Positions 1 through 5,721 of a DNA stretch of 8,713 nucleotides are shown piece by piece (positions within the stretch are counted from its first letter, which is position 1; each line of letters opens with the position of its first letter). This DNA comes from Gammaproteobacteria bacterium (lineage in GTDB: Bacteria > Pseudomonadota > Gammaproteobacteria > Chromatiales > Chromatiaceae). Position numbers and translations under genes: made by a program. The notes beneath the pieces are model-generated. The model ran no database searches, was not told the origin of the DNA, and saw nothing but the letters and a program-made list of their open reading frames with translations. The stretch lies in contig JADWMH010000083.1 in the NCBI GenBank assembly GCA_015767355.1, positions 1 through 8,713 on the forward strand. Reading direction: 5' to 3'.

Positions 1-1773
1 CAACTTCTCATGTATATTCTCAATAGTACTCTCAAGTTCTTCTATTTGCTTGGTTAATTTCTCTAATTCGCGCTGTACCTTATAGCTGATTTCTGTATCA
101 ACATCACTCTTCTGACGTTTCACGAGCGGCTTGCTGGCGATCTTTTCAGTGACTTCAATGCCCGCTGCCGTACGCTGTTCACGCAGCCAGTCCTGGTATC
201 CACCGACCGCTTCGTCGATATTTCCATCGCCGGTGAAGACATATGTCGAGGTTACCACGTTATCCAGGAAGGCGCGGTCGTGGCTCACCAGCAGCACTGT
301 CCCTTCGAAATTGATCAGCAGCTCCTCCAGCAGCTCCAGGGTCTCCACATCCAGGTCATTGGTCGGCTCATCGAGCACCAGCAGATTTGCCGGACGGGTA
401 AAAAGCTTGGCAAGCAGAACCCGGTTGCGCTCCCCTCCGGAGAGTGAATTGAGCGGTTGGCGCACCCGGTCGGGAGCAAACAAAAAGTCCTGCAGGTAGG
501 AGATGATATGACGACTGCTTCCATTGACCTCGACGCGATCGGAACCCTCGCCGACATTCTCCTGGACTGTCTTGTCAAGATCCAGGGAGGCTCGAAGCTG
601 ATCAAAATAGGCCACCTCGAGTCCGGTGCCTGTTTTGATGGTTCCACTCTGTGGTTCGAGTTTTCCCAACAGCAGATTCAGCAGCGTCGATTTTCCACAG
701 CCGTTGGGACCGATGATGCCGATCTTGTCGCCACGCATGATGGTGGTGGAGAAGCCCCGGATGACCGGCTCGCCATCCCAGCTGTAGCTGACATTATCAA
801 CTTCGGCCACCAGCTTTCCGGAGCGCTCGGCCTGCTGCATATTGATCCTGACCTTGCCCTGGACGCTTCTGCGTTGACGGAACTTTTCACGCATTGCCTC
901 AAGCTGACGCACCCTGCCCTCGTTGCGGGTGCGCCGCGCCTTGACCCCCTGGCGGATCCACACCTCCTCCTGTGAGAGACGCTTGTCGAAACGTTCATTC
1001 TCCTTCGCCTCCGCATTTGCGCGCTCTTCGCGCCGGCGCAGATAGTTCTGATAATCCCCCGGCCAGTCGGTCAGGTTGCCGCGATCGAGTTCGAGGATGC
1101 GGGTCGCCAGGTTCTGCATAAAAGCGCGATCATGGGTGATGAACAGCAGGCTGCCGCTCCAGCTTTTGAGGAACTGTTCAAGCCACTGGATGCTCTCGAT
1201 ATCGAGATGGTTTGTTGGCTCGTCAAGCAGCAGCAGCTGTGGTTTTTTAACCAGTTCCCGCGCCAGCAGCACACGCCGCTTGAGTCCGCCTGAAAGCGCG
1301 CTGAATGGCGTCTCCTGCTCACTCTCGAGTGACAGTCGCGACAATGTCGTTTCAACCTGCTGTTCAAGCTGCCAGCCGTCGGCATCCTCCAGCGCCTGCT
1401 GGGCCCTGGCCAGATAGTCGAGATTCTTTTCGCCGGGATCTTCCATCACCATCAGGGTCGCCTTGTGGTAGGCAAGAATCACATCTGCAAGACCTTCCAG
1501 TCCCTGGGAGACAATCTCGAACACCGTGCCATGCAGGTCGCCGGGGATATCCTGGGGCATATAGGCGATGACAGCATTCTGCACAACCTGGCGCTCGCCG
1601 CTGTCCGCCTGGATCAATCCGGCGATCACCTTCAGCAGGGTCGACTTGCCCTCGCCGTTGCGTCCGATCAGGGTGACGCGTTCACCTTTACGGATGGTCA
1701 GATCCACACCATCGAGCAGCAACGGTCCGCTATAGCCCAATGTCATGTCGCGCAGAGTGAGGAGAGTAGCCAT
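1..1773 (-). CDS. uup: Uup-type ABC-F ATPase, 3' end outside window
   Basis: Soluble ABC-F protein with two ATPase domains and no membrane part. Family members act on the ribosome, and Uup is linked to ribosome function and to suppressing precise excision of transposons. 591 codons are visible, against about 635 aa in E. coli Uup. Domain 1 has Walker A at residues 37-44 (GRNGEGKS), signature LSGG at 160-163, Walker B with D184/E185 and switch H214. The linker (about 262-295) carries the arginine-rich VWIRQGVKARRTRNEGR stretch typical of Uup. Domain 2 has Walker A at 355-362 (GPNGCGKS), LSGGE at 444-448, D468/E469 and H498. A Lys/Glu/Leu-rich segment from about 560 begins the C-terminal coiled coil that binds DNA in E. 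coli Uup. The ATG at 1773 matches the E. coli N-terminus, but its ribosome site is weak. No frameshift is seen. The last 120 nt are notably AT-rich. The other ABC-F types are less likely because of the linker and coiled coil. Confidence 0.95.
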   Translation of the reverse strand, partial: MATLLTLRDMTLGYSGPLLLDGVDLTIRKGERVTLIGRNGEGKSTLLKVIAGLIQADSGERQVVQNAVIAYMPQDIPGDLHGTVFEIVSQGLEGLADVILAYHKATLMVMEDPGEKNLDYLARAQQALEDADGWQLEQQVETTLSRLSLESEQETPFSALSGGLKRRVLLARELVKKPQLLLLDEPTNHLDIESIQWLEQFLKSWSGSLLFITHDRAFMQNLATRILELDRGNLTDWPGDYQNYLRRREERANAEAKENERFDKRLSQEEVWIRQGVKARRTRNEGRVRQLEAMREKFRQRRSVQGKVRINMQQAERSGKLVAEVDNVSYSWDGEPVIRGFSTTIMRGDKIGIIGPNGCGKSTLLNLLLGKLEPQSGTIKTGTGLEVAYFDQLRASLDLDKTVQENVGEGSDRVEVNGSSRHIISYLQDFLFAPDRVRQPLNSLSGGERNRVLLAKLFTRPANLLVLDEPTNDLDVETLELLEELLINFEGTVLLVSHDRAFLDNVVTSTYVFTGDGNIDEAVGGYQDWLREQRTAAGIEVTEKIASKPLVKRQKSDVDTEISYKVQRELEKLTKQIEELESTIENIHEKL

Positions 1774-1810
1774 TAACGTCTCAAAGATAAAATGATGTGG
1801 GAATAATACC

Positions 1811-1910
1811 GTAGCGATGCCTGTATCGCGGTCAGATGACCGCTCCTACATCATACATCGGCACACGTTGTGGGAGCGGTCTTCTGGCCCCGATTGCGAT
1901 GCCACTCTAC
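1811..1910. repeat. REPIN-like inverted pair of REP elements
   Basis: Two related segments face each other across an 18-nt spacer: 1811-1850 (read on the minus strand) and 1869-1910 (plus strand). Both begin TGTRGGAGCGGTC, continue into a partly matching arm, then share GCGAT- and CTAC-like ends. The left copy has its own hairpin, GCGGTC (1828-1833) and GACCGC (1838-1843) around AGAT. The right copy's internal stem is degenerate. The layout matches REP doublets (REPINs), which are mobilised by RAYT transposases encoded elsewhere. It lies between the 3' end of yrfG and the start of uup, so the RNA hairpin could also limit read-through between them. A TATTAT hexamer just beside it (1803-1808, minus) might be a uup -10 box, but no -35 box is evident. 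Confidence 0.7.
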
Positions 1911-1945
1911 CCTTTCCCACAGATTTTTTCTAACATTGTGTATTA

Positions 1946-2635
1946 TTACATCAACTCCGAAAAGTCCCGTATTGCAATAAATCCTTCGATCTCTTTGTGC
2001 TGCTGCGTACTGTCCGGCGCAGTGATCGCAACAACCCTGTGAATCCCATAATTTTCAGCGGAGTGAAGCACCGCCAGACTGTCATCGACAAACAGCGTTT
2101 TTTGCGCATCAAAATGATGCCGCTTCTGCAGCTTCTCCCAGAATGCCGGATTCTCCTTGGGCAGCCCCACCTCGTGTGAGGTGATGAGAGAGTCAAATCG
2201 GTGCGCCAGAGGGATGCGCTGCAGTTTGAACGCCAGGGTTTTCGGGTGTGCATTTGTCAGCAGTGTAATACGCTTGTCCATCGCCTGCAGCATGTGCAGA
2301 AATTCATCCACATGGGGATGCAGCTGGATCAGATGCTCAAGCTCCTCTTTCAGGCTCAGGATATCCACCCCCAGCTCTTCGCTCCAGTGATCGATGCAGT
2401 ACCACTTGAGCGTACCCACATGCACGGCATACATCGCCAACAGATGTTGTTTGGCTGCATCGAATGAGATTCCATGCAATGACGCATAGTGTTCGGGCAG
2501 ATATTCCAACCAGAAGTGGTTGTCAAAATGCAGATCCAGCAGGGTGCCGTCCATATCCAGAAAGACATCATCGATCTGCTGCCAGTCGATCAGTTGCTCT
2601 TGATCATTGGCGGGTTTCACACTAAAGTCGCTCAC
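1946..2635 (-). CDS. yrfG: HAD-family GMP/IMP nucleotidase (YrfG)
   Basis: Cytosolic HAD-superfamily phosphatase. E. coli YrfG dephosphorylates purine mononucleotides (GMP, IMP) to nucleosides. At 229 aa it is close to E. coli's 222. HAD motif I is DMDGT at residues 27-31 (nucleophile D27, acid/base D29), motif II is T127 in LLTNAH, motif III is K160, and motif IV is VDDS with D184/D185. Stretches such as LDMDGTLLDLHFDNHFW, LKWYCIDHW and LLTNAHPKTLAFKL closely follow E. coli YrfG. The start is GTG at 2635. A weak TGAG lies 9 nt upstream, and no better in-frame start precedes the HAD core. It is divergent from nudE, and these genes also lie close together in E. coli. The specific substrate is inferred from homology. 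Confidence 0.9.
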   Translation of the reverse strand: MSDFSVKPANDQEQLIDWQQIDDVFLDMDGTLLDLHFDNHFWLEYLPEHYASLHGISFDAAKQHLLAMYAVHVGTLKWYCIDHWSEELGVDILSLKEELEHLIQLHPHVDEFLHMLQAMDKRITLLTNAHPKTLAFKLQRIPLAHRFDSLITSHEVGLPKENPAFWEKLQKRHHFDAQKTLFVDDSLAVLHSAENYGIHRVVAITAPDSTQQHKEIEGFIAIRDFSELM

Positions 2636-2660
2636 AATTTTTACTCAATGTTGAATTGAT
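2636..2660. promoter_or_regulatory. 25-nt divergent spacer between yrfG and nudE starts
   Basis: Only 25 AT-rich bases separate the two start codons. If each gene has its own promoter, these must overlap the spacer and the opposite coding region, and at least one leader would be very short. I could not identify convincing -35/-10 pairs, and nudE has no Shine-Dalgarno-like sequence before its ATG. The location is inferred; no specific site is claimed. Confidence 0.35.
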
Positions 2661-3194
2661 ATGCGCCAACAGCCTGTCGTGACGGCAAACCGTAAAATCG
2701 CACAGAGCCGCATCTTTCGTATCGAAGAGATGGACATCACCTTTCCCAATGGCGCCACGCGCAGCTACGAGCGCCTCATGGGAACCCGCCAGGATTCGGT
2801 GATTATCCTCCCTTTTCTCGATGATGACACCATCCTGCTGATACGGGAATATGCAGCAGCCAATGAGCGTTACGAGCTGTCACTGCCAAAGGGGATGGTT
2901 GACACCGGTGAGCAGCCGCTCGACGCCGCCAACCGCGAGCTGCAGGAGGAGACCGGCTACGCTGCGGCGCAGCTGCGCTATCTGCATAAACTCGATATCG
3001 CACCCGGATATATCTGTCACGCATCCCATGCTGTCGTCGCAACCGGCCTGACTCCCTCGCGCCTCGAAGGAGATGAGCCTGAGCAGCTTGAAATTGTTCC
3101 ATGGAAGCTGGCCAATCTTGATAAACTGCTGCGCCACCCTGACCTAACCGATGCAAGAGCCATCGCAACACTGTTACTTGGATTGAAAACATGA
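2661..3194 (+). CDS. nudE: Nudix hydrolase NudE (ADP compounds hydrolase)
   Basis: Cytosolic Mg-dependent Nudix pyrophosphatase. The E. coli enzyme cleaves ADP-ribose, NADH and diadenosine polyphosphates, releasing AMP. The 177-aa product is close to E. coli NudE (186 aa). A complete Nudix box spans residues 78-100: G78, E84, R92, E93, E96, E97 and G99. NudE-like features outside the box include RSYERL (34-39), IREYA (61-65), YELSLPKG (71-78) and LEGDEPE (135-141). The ATG at 2661 is the natural start because an in-frame stop lies just upstream, and the N-terminus aligns with E. coli. Its stop overlaps the cysQ start as ATGA, so the two are probably one operon. ADP-ribose pyrophosphatase NudF is the main alternative. 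The YEL..PKG...E and LEGDEPE stretches favour NudE. Confidence 0.9.
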   Translation: MRQQPVVTANRKIAQSRIFRIEEMDITFPNGATRSYERLMGTRQDSVIILPFLDDDTILLIREYAAANERYELSLPKGMVDTGEQPLDAANRELQEETGYAAAQLRYLHKLDIAPGYICHASHAVVATGLTPSRLEGDEPEQLEIVPWKLANLDKLLRHPDLTDARAIATLLLGLKT

Positions 3195-3982
3195 AACAAG
3201 CAATCGACATCAACGAAATCAATAACATCGCTAAACAGGCGGGCGCCGCCATTCTTGAAATCTACCAGCAGGATTTCGATGTCTATACCAAGGAGGACAG
3301 CTCTCCGCTAACCGAGGCTGACCTTGCTGCGCACAACATCATTGTCGATGCGTTGCAGAAGCTGACCCCGGAGATACCGGTTCTCTCTGAAGAGTCAACA
3401 AAAATTCCGTTTGAAACCCGCAGCAGCTGGAGCAGATACTGGCTCATCGACCCCCTCGACGGCACCAAAGAATTCGTCAATAAGAATGGTGAATTCACTG
3501 TCAATATCGCCCTCATCGACGATCACAAACCCGTCATGGGGGTAGTCTACGTGCCGGTCAAGGATACGAATTACTTCGGCACAGTTAGTGAAGGCGCCTT
3601 CGTCGAACGAGATGGAGAGATCAGCGGGATCACTGCCAGCAGCAAGGCGCAAACACCGCTGCGCGTCGCCGGCAGCCGTTCTCATGCCGGGGAGAGCCTG
3701 AAGCGTTTTCTTGCTGAGGTTGGAGCACACGAAATGCTCTCCATGGGAAGCTCGCTGAAACTCTGCCTGGTTGCCGAGGGCAAGGCAGACATCTACCCGC
3801 GCATTGGCCCCACCTCGGAATGGGACACCGGAGCGGCGCAGGCAGTGGTCGAGGCTGCCGGCGGCATGGTCACCGAGACCAATGGCGAGCCGCTCAGATA
3901 CAACTGCAAAGACTCCCTGCTGAATCCCTACTTCCTGGTATTCGGCGACAGCAGCAGAGAGTGGCACAAATACTTTTCGTAG
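3191..3982 (+). CDS. cysQ: 3'(2'),5'-bisphosphate nucleotidase CysQ
   Basis: Mg-dependent, Li-sensitive phosphatase of the inositol monophosphatase fold. It converts 3'-phosphoadenosine 5'-phosphate, a by-product of sulfate assimilation and acyl-carrier-protein loading, to AMP. The 263-aa product carries the family's metal sites: E67/E68 in SEES, the WLIDPLDGTKEFV motif with D87 and D90 (residues 84-96), and D212 in SEWDTGAAQAVVEAAGG (209-225). SPLTEADLAAHN (38-49) is also typical of CysQ. The TKEF after DPLDG distinguishes CysQ from inositol monophosphatases, which usually have TxNF. The start ATG overlaps the nudE stop (ATGA), pointing to translational coupling. This coupling fits a nucleotide-clearing role, and the pair is also clustered in pseudomonads as I recall. 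In E. coli the enzyme is often inner-membrane associated, but no membrane segment is seen here. Confidence 0.93.
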   Translation: MKQAIDINEINNIAKQAGAAILEIYQQDFDVYTKEDSSPLTEADLAAHNIIVDALQKLTPEIPVLSEESTKIPFETRSSWSRYWLIDPLDGTKEFVNKNGEFTVNIALIDDHKPVMGVVYVPVKDTNYFGTVSEGAFVERDGEISGITASSKAQTPLRVAGSRSHAGESLKRFLAEVGAHEMLSMGSSLKLCLVAEGKADIYPRIGPTSEWDTGAAQAVVEAAGGMVTETNGEPLRYNCKDSLLNPYFLVFGDSSREWHKYFS

Positions 3983-3984
3983 AC

Positions 3985-4015
3985 CCTCACCCCGGTCCTC
4001 TCCCATTGGGAGAGG
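3985..4015. repeat. Short palindromic repeat between convergent genes
   Basis: A perfect 8-bp stem, CCTCTCCC (3997-4004) and GGGAGAGG (4008-4015), encloses the loop ATT and is preceded by CCTCACCCC. I recognise this CCTCACCCC...CTCTCCC...GGGAGAG pattern as a widespread dispersed intergenic repeat in proteobacteria. It sits between the ends of cysQ and the convergent DUF4124-type gene. No T-run follows on either strand, so it is not a classical intrinsic terminator, although the GC-rich hairpin could still protect or end transcripts. Confidence 0.6.
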
Positions 4016-4022
4016 AAGAAGA

Positions 4023-4439
4023 TCAGCGGCAGTTTCTGAAACGGAATCTTTCCAGCTCCCGCAGGCGTTCGTTCAGACGCTCCCCGGCTTTCAGCGTGTA
4101 ACCAGCCCTGAGCTTGCTATTGATCTTTTCAATTTGACTCCTTGTTTTGTCGCACTTTGAGGTGTTGTCCGCCAGCTTTTTTGCATCGCTCTGGCGAGTG
4201 CGCTTTTGTCTCCTGGAACTCTTCCTGCGCGGAACCGCCTCGACTTTCTCCCAGCCGACGATGGGCATTGGCTCAACCGTGATCTTCTGCTGTGCAACCT
4301 GTCGGCAGGATCTGTCGGAAAAAGAGATGGCGCCACTGTCACTAACACAGCGGTATATCTCGGTTGCATGAACTGGTTTGTGCGCAGCAAGCGCAGAAAA
4401 AAGCAGAGGGAGAATGGAAACAGGGGTGTGTGATGACAT
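4023..4439 (-). CDS. Small exported DUF4124-type protein
   Basis: Function unknown. The 138-aa product starts with a signal peptide: a hydrophobic core at about residues 7-19 and a likely cut after VHA (24-26). The mature protein opens with EIYRCVSDSGAISFSDRSC (27-45), the short DUF4124-like motif found in many gammaproteobacterial exported proteins, with C31 and C45 as a possible disulfide. A very basic linker (about 70-89) leads into an Arg/Glu/Lys-rich helical, possibly coiled-coil tail (about 95-135), with C96 and C137 as a possible second pair. I start it at the ATG at 4439 because AAGGAG lies 6 nt upstream. An in-frame ATG at 4466 would add nine residues and lacks such a site. It is convergent with cysQ, divergent from gcvR and not obviously linked to either. 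A periplasmic location is inferred. Confidence 0.75.
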   Translation of the reverse strand: MSSHTPVSILPLLFSALAAHKPVHATEIYRCVSDSGAISFSDRSCRQVAQQKITVEPMPIVGWEKVEAVPRRKSSRRQKRTRQSDAKKLADNTSKCDKTRSQIEKINSKLRAGYTLKAGERLNERLRELERFRFRNCR

Positions 4440-4445
4440 ATGCAA

Positions 4446-4451
4446 CTCCTT
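4446..4451 (-). promoter_or_regulatory. Strong ribosome binding site fixing the DUF4124-type start
   Basis: On the minus strand AAGGAG is followed by six bases (TTGCAT) and then ATG at 4439. This is the best Shine-Dalgarno match in the window. It selects the downstream ATG over the in-frame ATG at 4466, whose product would have the site inside its coding sequence. Confidence 0.8.
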
Positions 4452-4535
4452 TGCAATGAGATTCAATCCTGAATTTTAGAATAGCATATTTCCACGCATG
4501 AAGACCGACGACCATGAGGCCCGCTGAATTCCATC

Positions 4536-4559
4536 AACGCATCCATATTTGGATGCGTT
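4536..4559. promoter_or_regulatory. Perfect 10-bp dyad in the gcvR leader
   Basis: AACGCATCCA (4536-4545) and TGGATGCGTT (4550-4559) are exact inverted repeats around TATT. There is no following T-run on either strand, so it is unlikely to be an intrinsic terminator. It ends 51 nt before the GTG chosen for gcvR, in the gap from which gcvR and the DUF4124-type gene diverge. It could be a dimeric regulator's operator or an mRNA hairpin. No regulator can be named from the sequence. Confidence 0.5.
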
Positions 4560-4564
4560 CACGC

Positions 4565-4586
4565 GTTGAACTGTGTACACTTCAAC
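4565..4586. promoter_or_regulatory. Second, imperfect dyad before gcvR
   Basis: GTTGAA (4565-4570) and TTCAAC (4581-4586) flank a region containing the 8-bp palindrome GTGTACAC (4573-4580). The inner and outer symmetries are off-centre from each other. It begins 5 nt after the perfect dyad, so the two form a tandem pair of symmetrical sites upstream of gcvR. An alternative TTG start at 4566 would lie inside it. Confidence 0.35.
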
Positions 4587-4610
4587 AAAACAGAATTCCG
4601 GGAAACTTTC

Positions 4611-5144
4611 GTGCCAGCAAAACAGAGTCAACTCGTATTATCCGCCATCGGCAAAGACCAGACAGGGATCGTTGATCGCCTCACCAGAGCGGTCTATGAT
4701 CTGGAGCTCAACATCAATGACAGCCGCATGACGGTCATGGGCGGAGAGTTTGCCGTTCAAATGCTGGTTGAAGGCGCATGGAACCAAATTGCAATGCTTG
4801 AGACCATGCTGCCCGACCTGGAGTCGAGGCTCGGCTTGACCATCCATTGCAAACGCACGGACATCCGTGTTGCCGACAAAAAAATACGCCCCTATAGTGT
4901 CGAAGTGTTCGCCCTGGATCATCCGGGGATCGTTCATCACCTCGCCAGTTTTTTTTCACAACATCACATCAATATCGAAGAGTTGCATACATCCAGCTAT
5001 GCTGCTCCACATACTGGAACGCCAATGTTTACCGTCAGTTTACAAATAGGCGTACCCTCTGAAGTCCAGATCTCCTCCCTGCGGGAGGAGTTCATGGATT
5101 TTTGCGACAATTTGAATCTTGATGCGGTGCTGGAGCCGATTTAA
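4611..5144 (+). CDS. gcvR: GcvR-like tandem-ACT regulator
   Basis: Two-ACT-domain protein of the GcvR family. In E. coli GcvR binds GcvA and blocks activation of the glycine-cleavage operon when glycine is low. ACT 1 spans about residues 7-80, with GKDQTGIVDRLT (14-25) and NINDSRMTVMGGEF (34-47). ACT 2 spans about 96-170, with DHPGIVHHLASFF (103-115) and INIEEL (120-125). No DNA-binding domain is present, as expected for this family. I chose GTG at 4611 (177 aa), preceded by GGGA, because family members begin about 6-8 residues before the first ACT strand. A TTG at 4566 would add 15 residues unlike the family and has no ribosome site. It lies 80 nt upstream of bcp, the same gcvR-bcp order as in E. 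coli. No gcvA or glycine-cleavage gene is visible, so its target is inferred. Confidence 0.85.
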   Translation: MPAKQSQLVLSAIGKDQTGIVDRLTRAVYDLELNINDSRMTVMGGEFAVQMLVEGAWNQIAMLETMLPDLESRLGLTIHCKRTDIRVADKKIRPYSVEVFALDHPGIVHHLASFFSQHHINIEELHTSSYAAPHTGTPMFTVSLQIGVPSEVQISSLREEFMDFCDNLNLDAVLEPI

Positions 5145-5198
5145 CCACGGAAGAACCGCACTACCGGCATAGGATGCTGCTGAGGAACGAAGCGCATC
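5143..5198. repeat. Repeat-bearing spacer between gcvR and bcp
   Basis: Two pieces are visible. TAACCACGGAAGAA (5143-5156), overlapping the gcvR stop, resembles one arm of the large inverted repeat at 7145-7216. Next comes an imperfect hairpin, GATGC-T-GC (5173-5180) pairing with GCGCATC (5192-5198) around TGAGGAACGAA. The TGAGGAACGAAGCGCATC string matches a dispersed intergenic repeat I remember from sulfur-oxidising Gammaproteobacteria. There is no T-run, so it is not a clear terminator, and gcvR and bcp may still be co-transcribed. Confidence 0.45.
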
Positions 5199-5224
5199 AA
5201 TCATTATAGATAGAGAGAAGCGTT

Positions 5225-5716
5225 ATGACTCAAACAGTTGCCATCGGTAAAAAAATTCCGGATATCGAACTTCATATCACCACGGACAGGCATGTCAATC
5301 TGAGTGACTATGTTGGCAAGCCGCTGGTCATCTATTTTTATCCGCGGGCGAGCACCCCCGGCTGTACGCAGGAGGGGAGGGATTTCAGCGCCGCCATCAA
5401 CAAGTTTCGCCGCCAATCCTGCTTCATACTGGGCGCATCCAGAGACAGCCTCAAGCGGCAGGAGAATTTCAAGTCGAAGCAGGAGTTCCCATTCGAACTG
5501 ATTTCTGACACGGATGAAGAGTTGTGCAATCTCTTCGACGTCATCAAGATGAAGAACATGTATGGCAAACAGGTTATGGGCATCGAACGCAGCACCTTTC
5601 TAATCGATCGCGACGGCAAACTGTTTCAGGAGTGGCGCAAGGTGAAAGTCAAGGGACATGCCGACGAGGTTCTCGAAGCCGTCAAAGCTATCAATAAAAC
5701 CACGGCAACAGGCTGA
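5225..5716 (+). CDS. bcp: Bcp/PrxQ-type peroxiredoxin lacking usual resolving cysteines
   Basis: Thiol peroxidase that reduces hydrogen peroxide and organic hydroperoxides in the cytosol. The 163-aa product has the thioredoxin-like AhpC/TSA fold. Its peroxidatic site is PRASTPGCTQEGRDF with C47, and the other catalytic residues P40, T44 and R122 are kept. NMYGKQVMGIERSTFLID (111-128) is typical of the Pseudomonas/Xanthomonas branch. The resolving cysteine used by E. coli Bcp, five residues after the peroxidatic one, is R52 here. The helix-3 cysteine used by Xanthomonas PrxQ (NFCAKQ) is K83 in NFKSKQ. C66 and C101 are the only other cysteines, and C101 matches a family-conserved position not known to resolve. 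It may therefore work as a 1-Cys enzyme. AGAGAAG precedes the ATG with suitable spacing. gcvR lies upstream and phoH follows 5 nt downstream. Confidence 0.92.
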   Translation: MTQTVAIGKKIPDIELHITTDRHVNLSDYVGKPLVIYFYPRASTPGCTQEGRDFSAAINKFRRQSCFILGASRDSLKRQENFKSKQEFPFELISDTDEELCNLFDVIKMKNMYGKQVMGIERSTFLIDRDGKLFQEWRKVKVKGHADEVLEAVKAINKTTATG

Positions 5717-5721
5717 CAACA

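Noticed and set aside
457..975. 172-codon plus-strand frame opposite uup
   Set aside because: It is antisense to a fully supported ABC-F gene with intact motifs in both ATPase domains, and its product resembles no family I know.
1..1773. Possible frameshift or pseudogene in uup
   Set aside because: Translating codon by codon from 1773 to 1 gives one uninterrupted frame of 591 codons with all expected motifs. Only the window edge truncates it.
3395..4006. 203-codon minus-strand frame opposite cysQ
   Set aside because: It is antisense to cysQ, starts inside the palindromic repeat, and has no ribosome site or recognisable domain.
4440..4466. Nine-residue longer N-terminus for the DUF4124-type protein (ATG at 4466)
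   Set aside because: The AAGGAG site at 4446-4451 correctly precedes the ATG at 4439, and the shorter form begins a better signal peptide.
4451..4482. gcvR promoter with TTGCAA and TAGAAT hexamers
   Set aside because: The hexamers are 20 nt apart, too far for a standard sigma-70 promoter, and no better pair was found.
4566..4610. TTG start for gcvR giving 15 extra residues
   Set aside because: There is no ribosome site, it lies within a dyad, and family members begin close to the first ACT strand, which favours the GTG at 4611.
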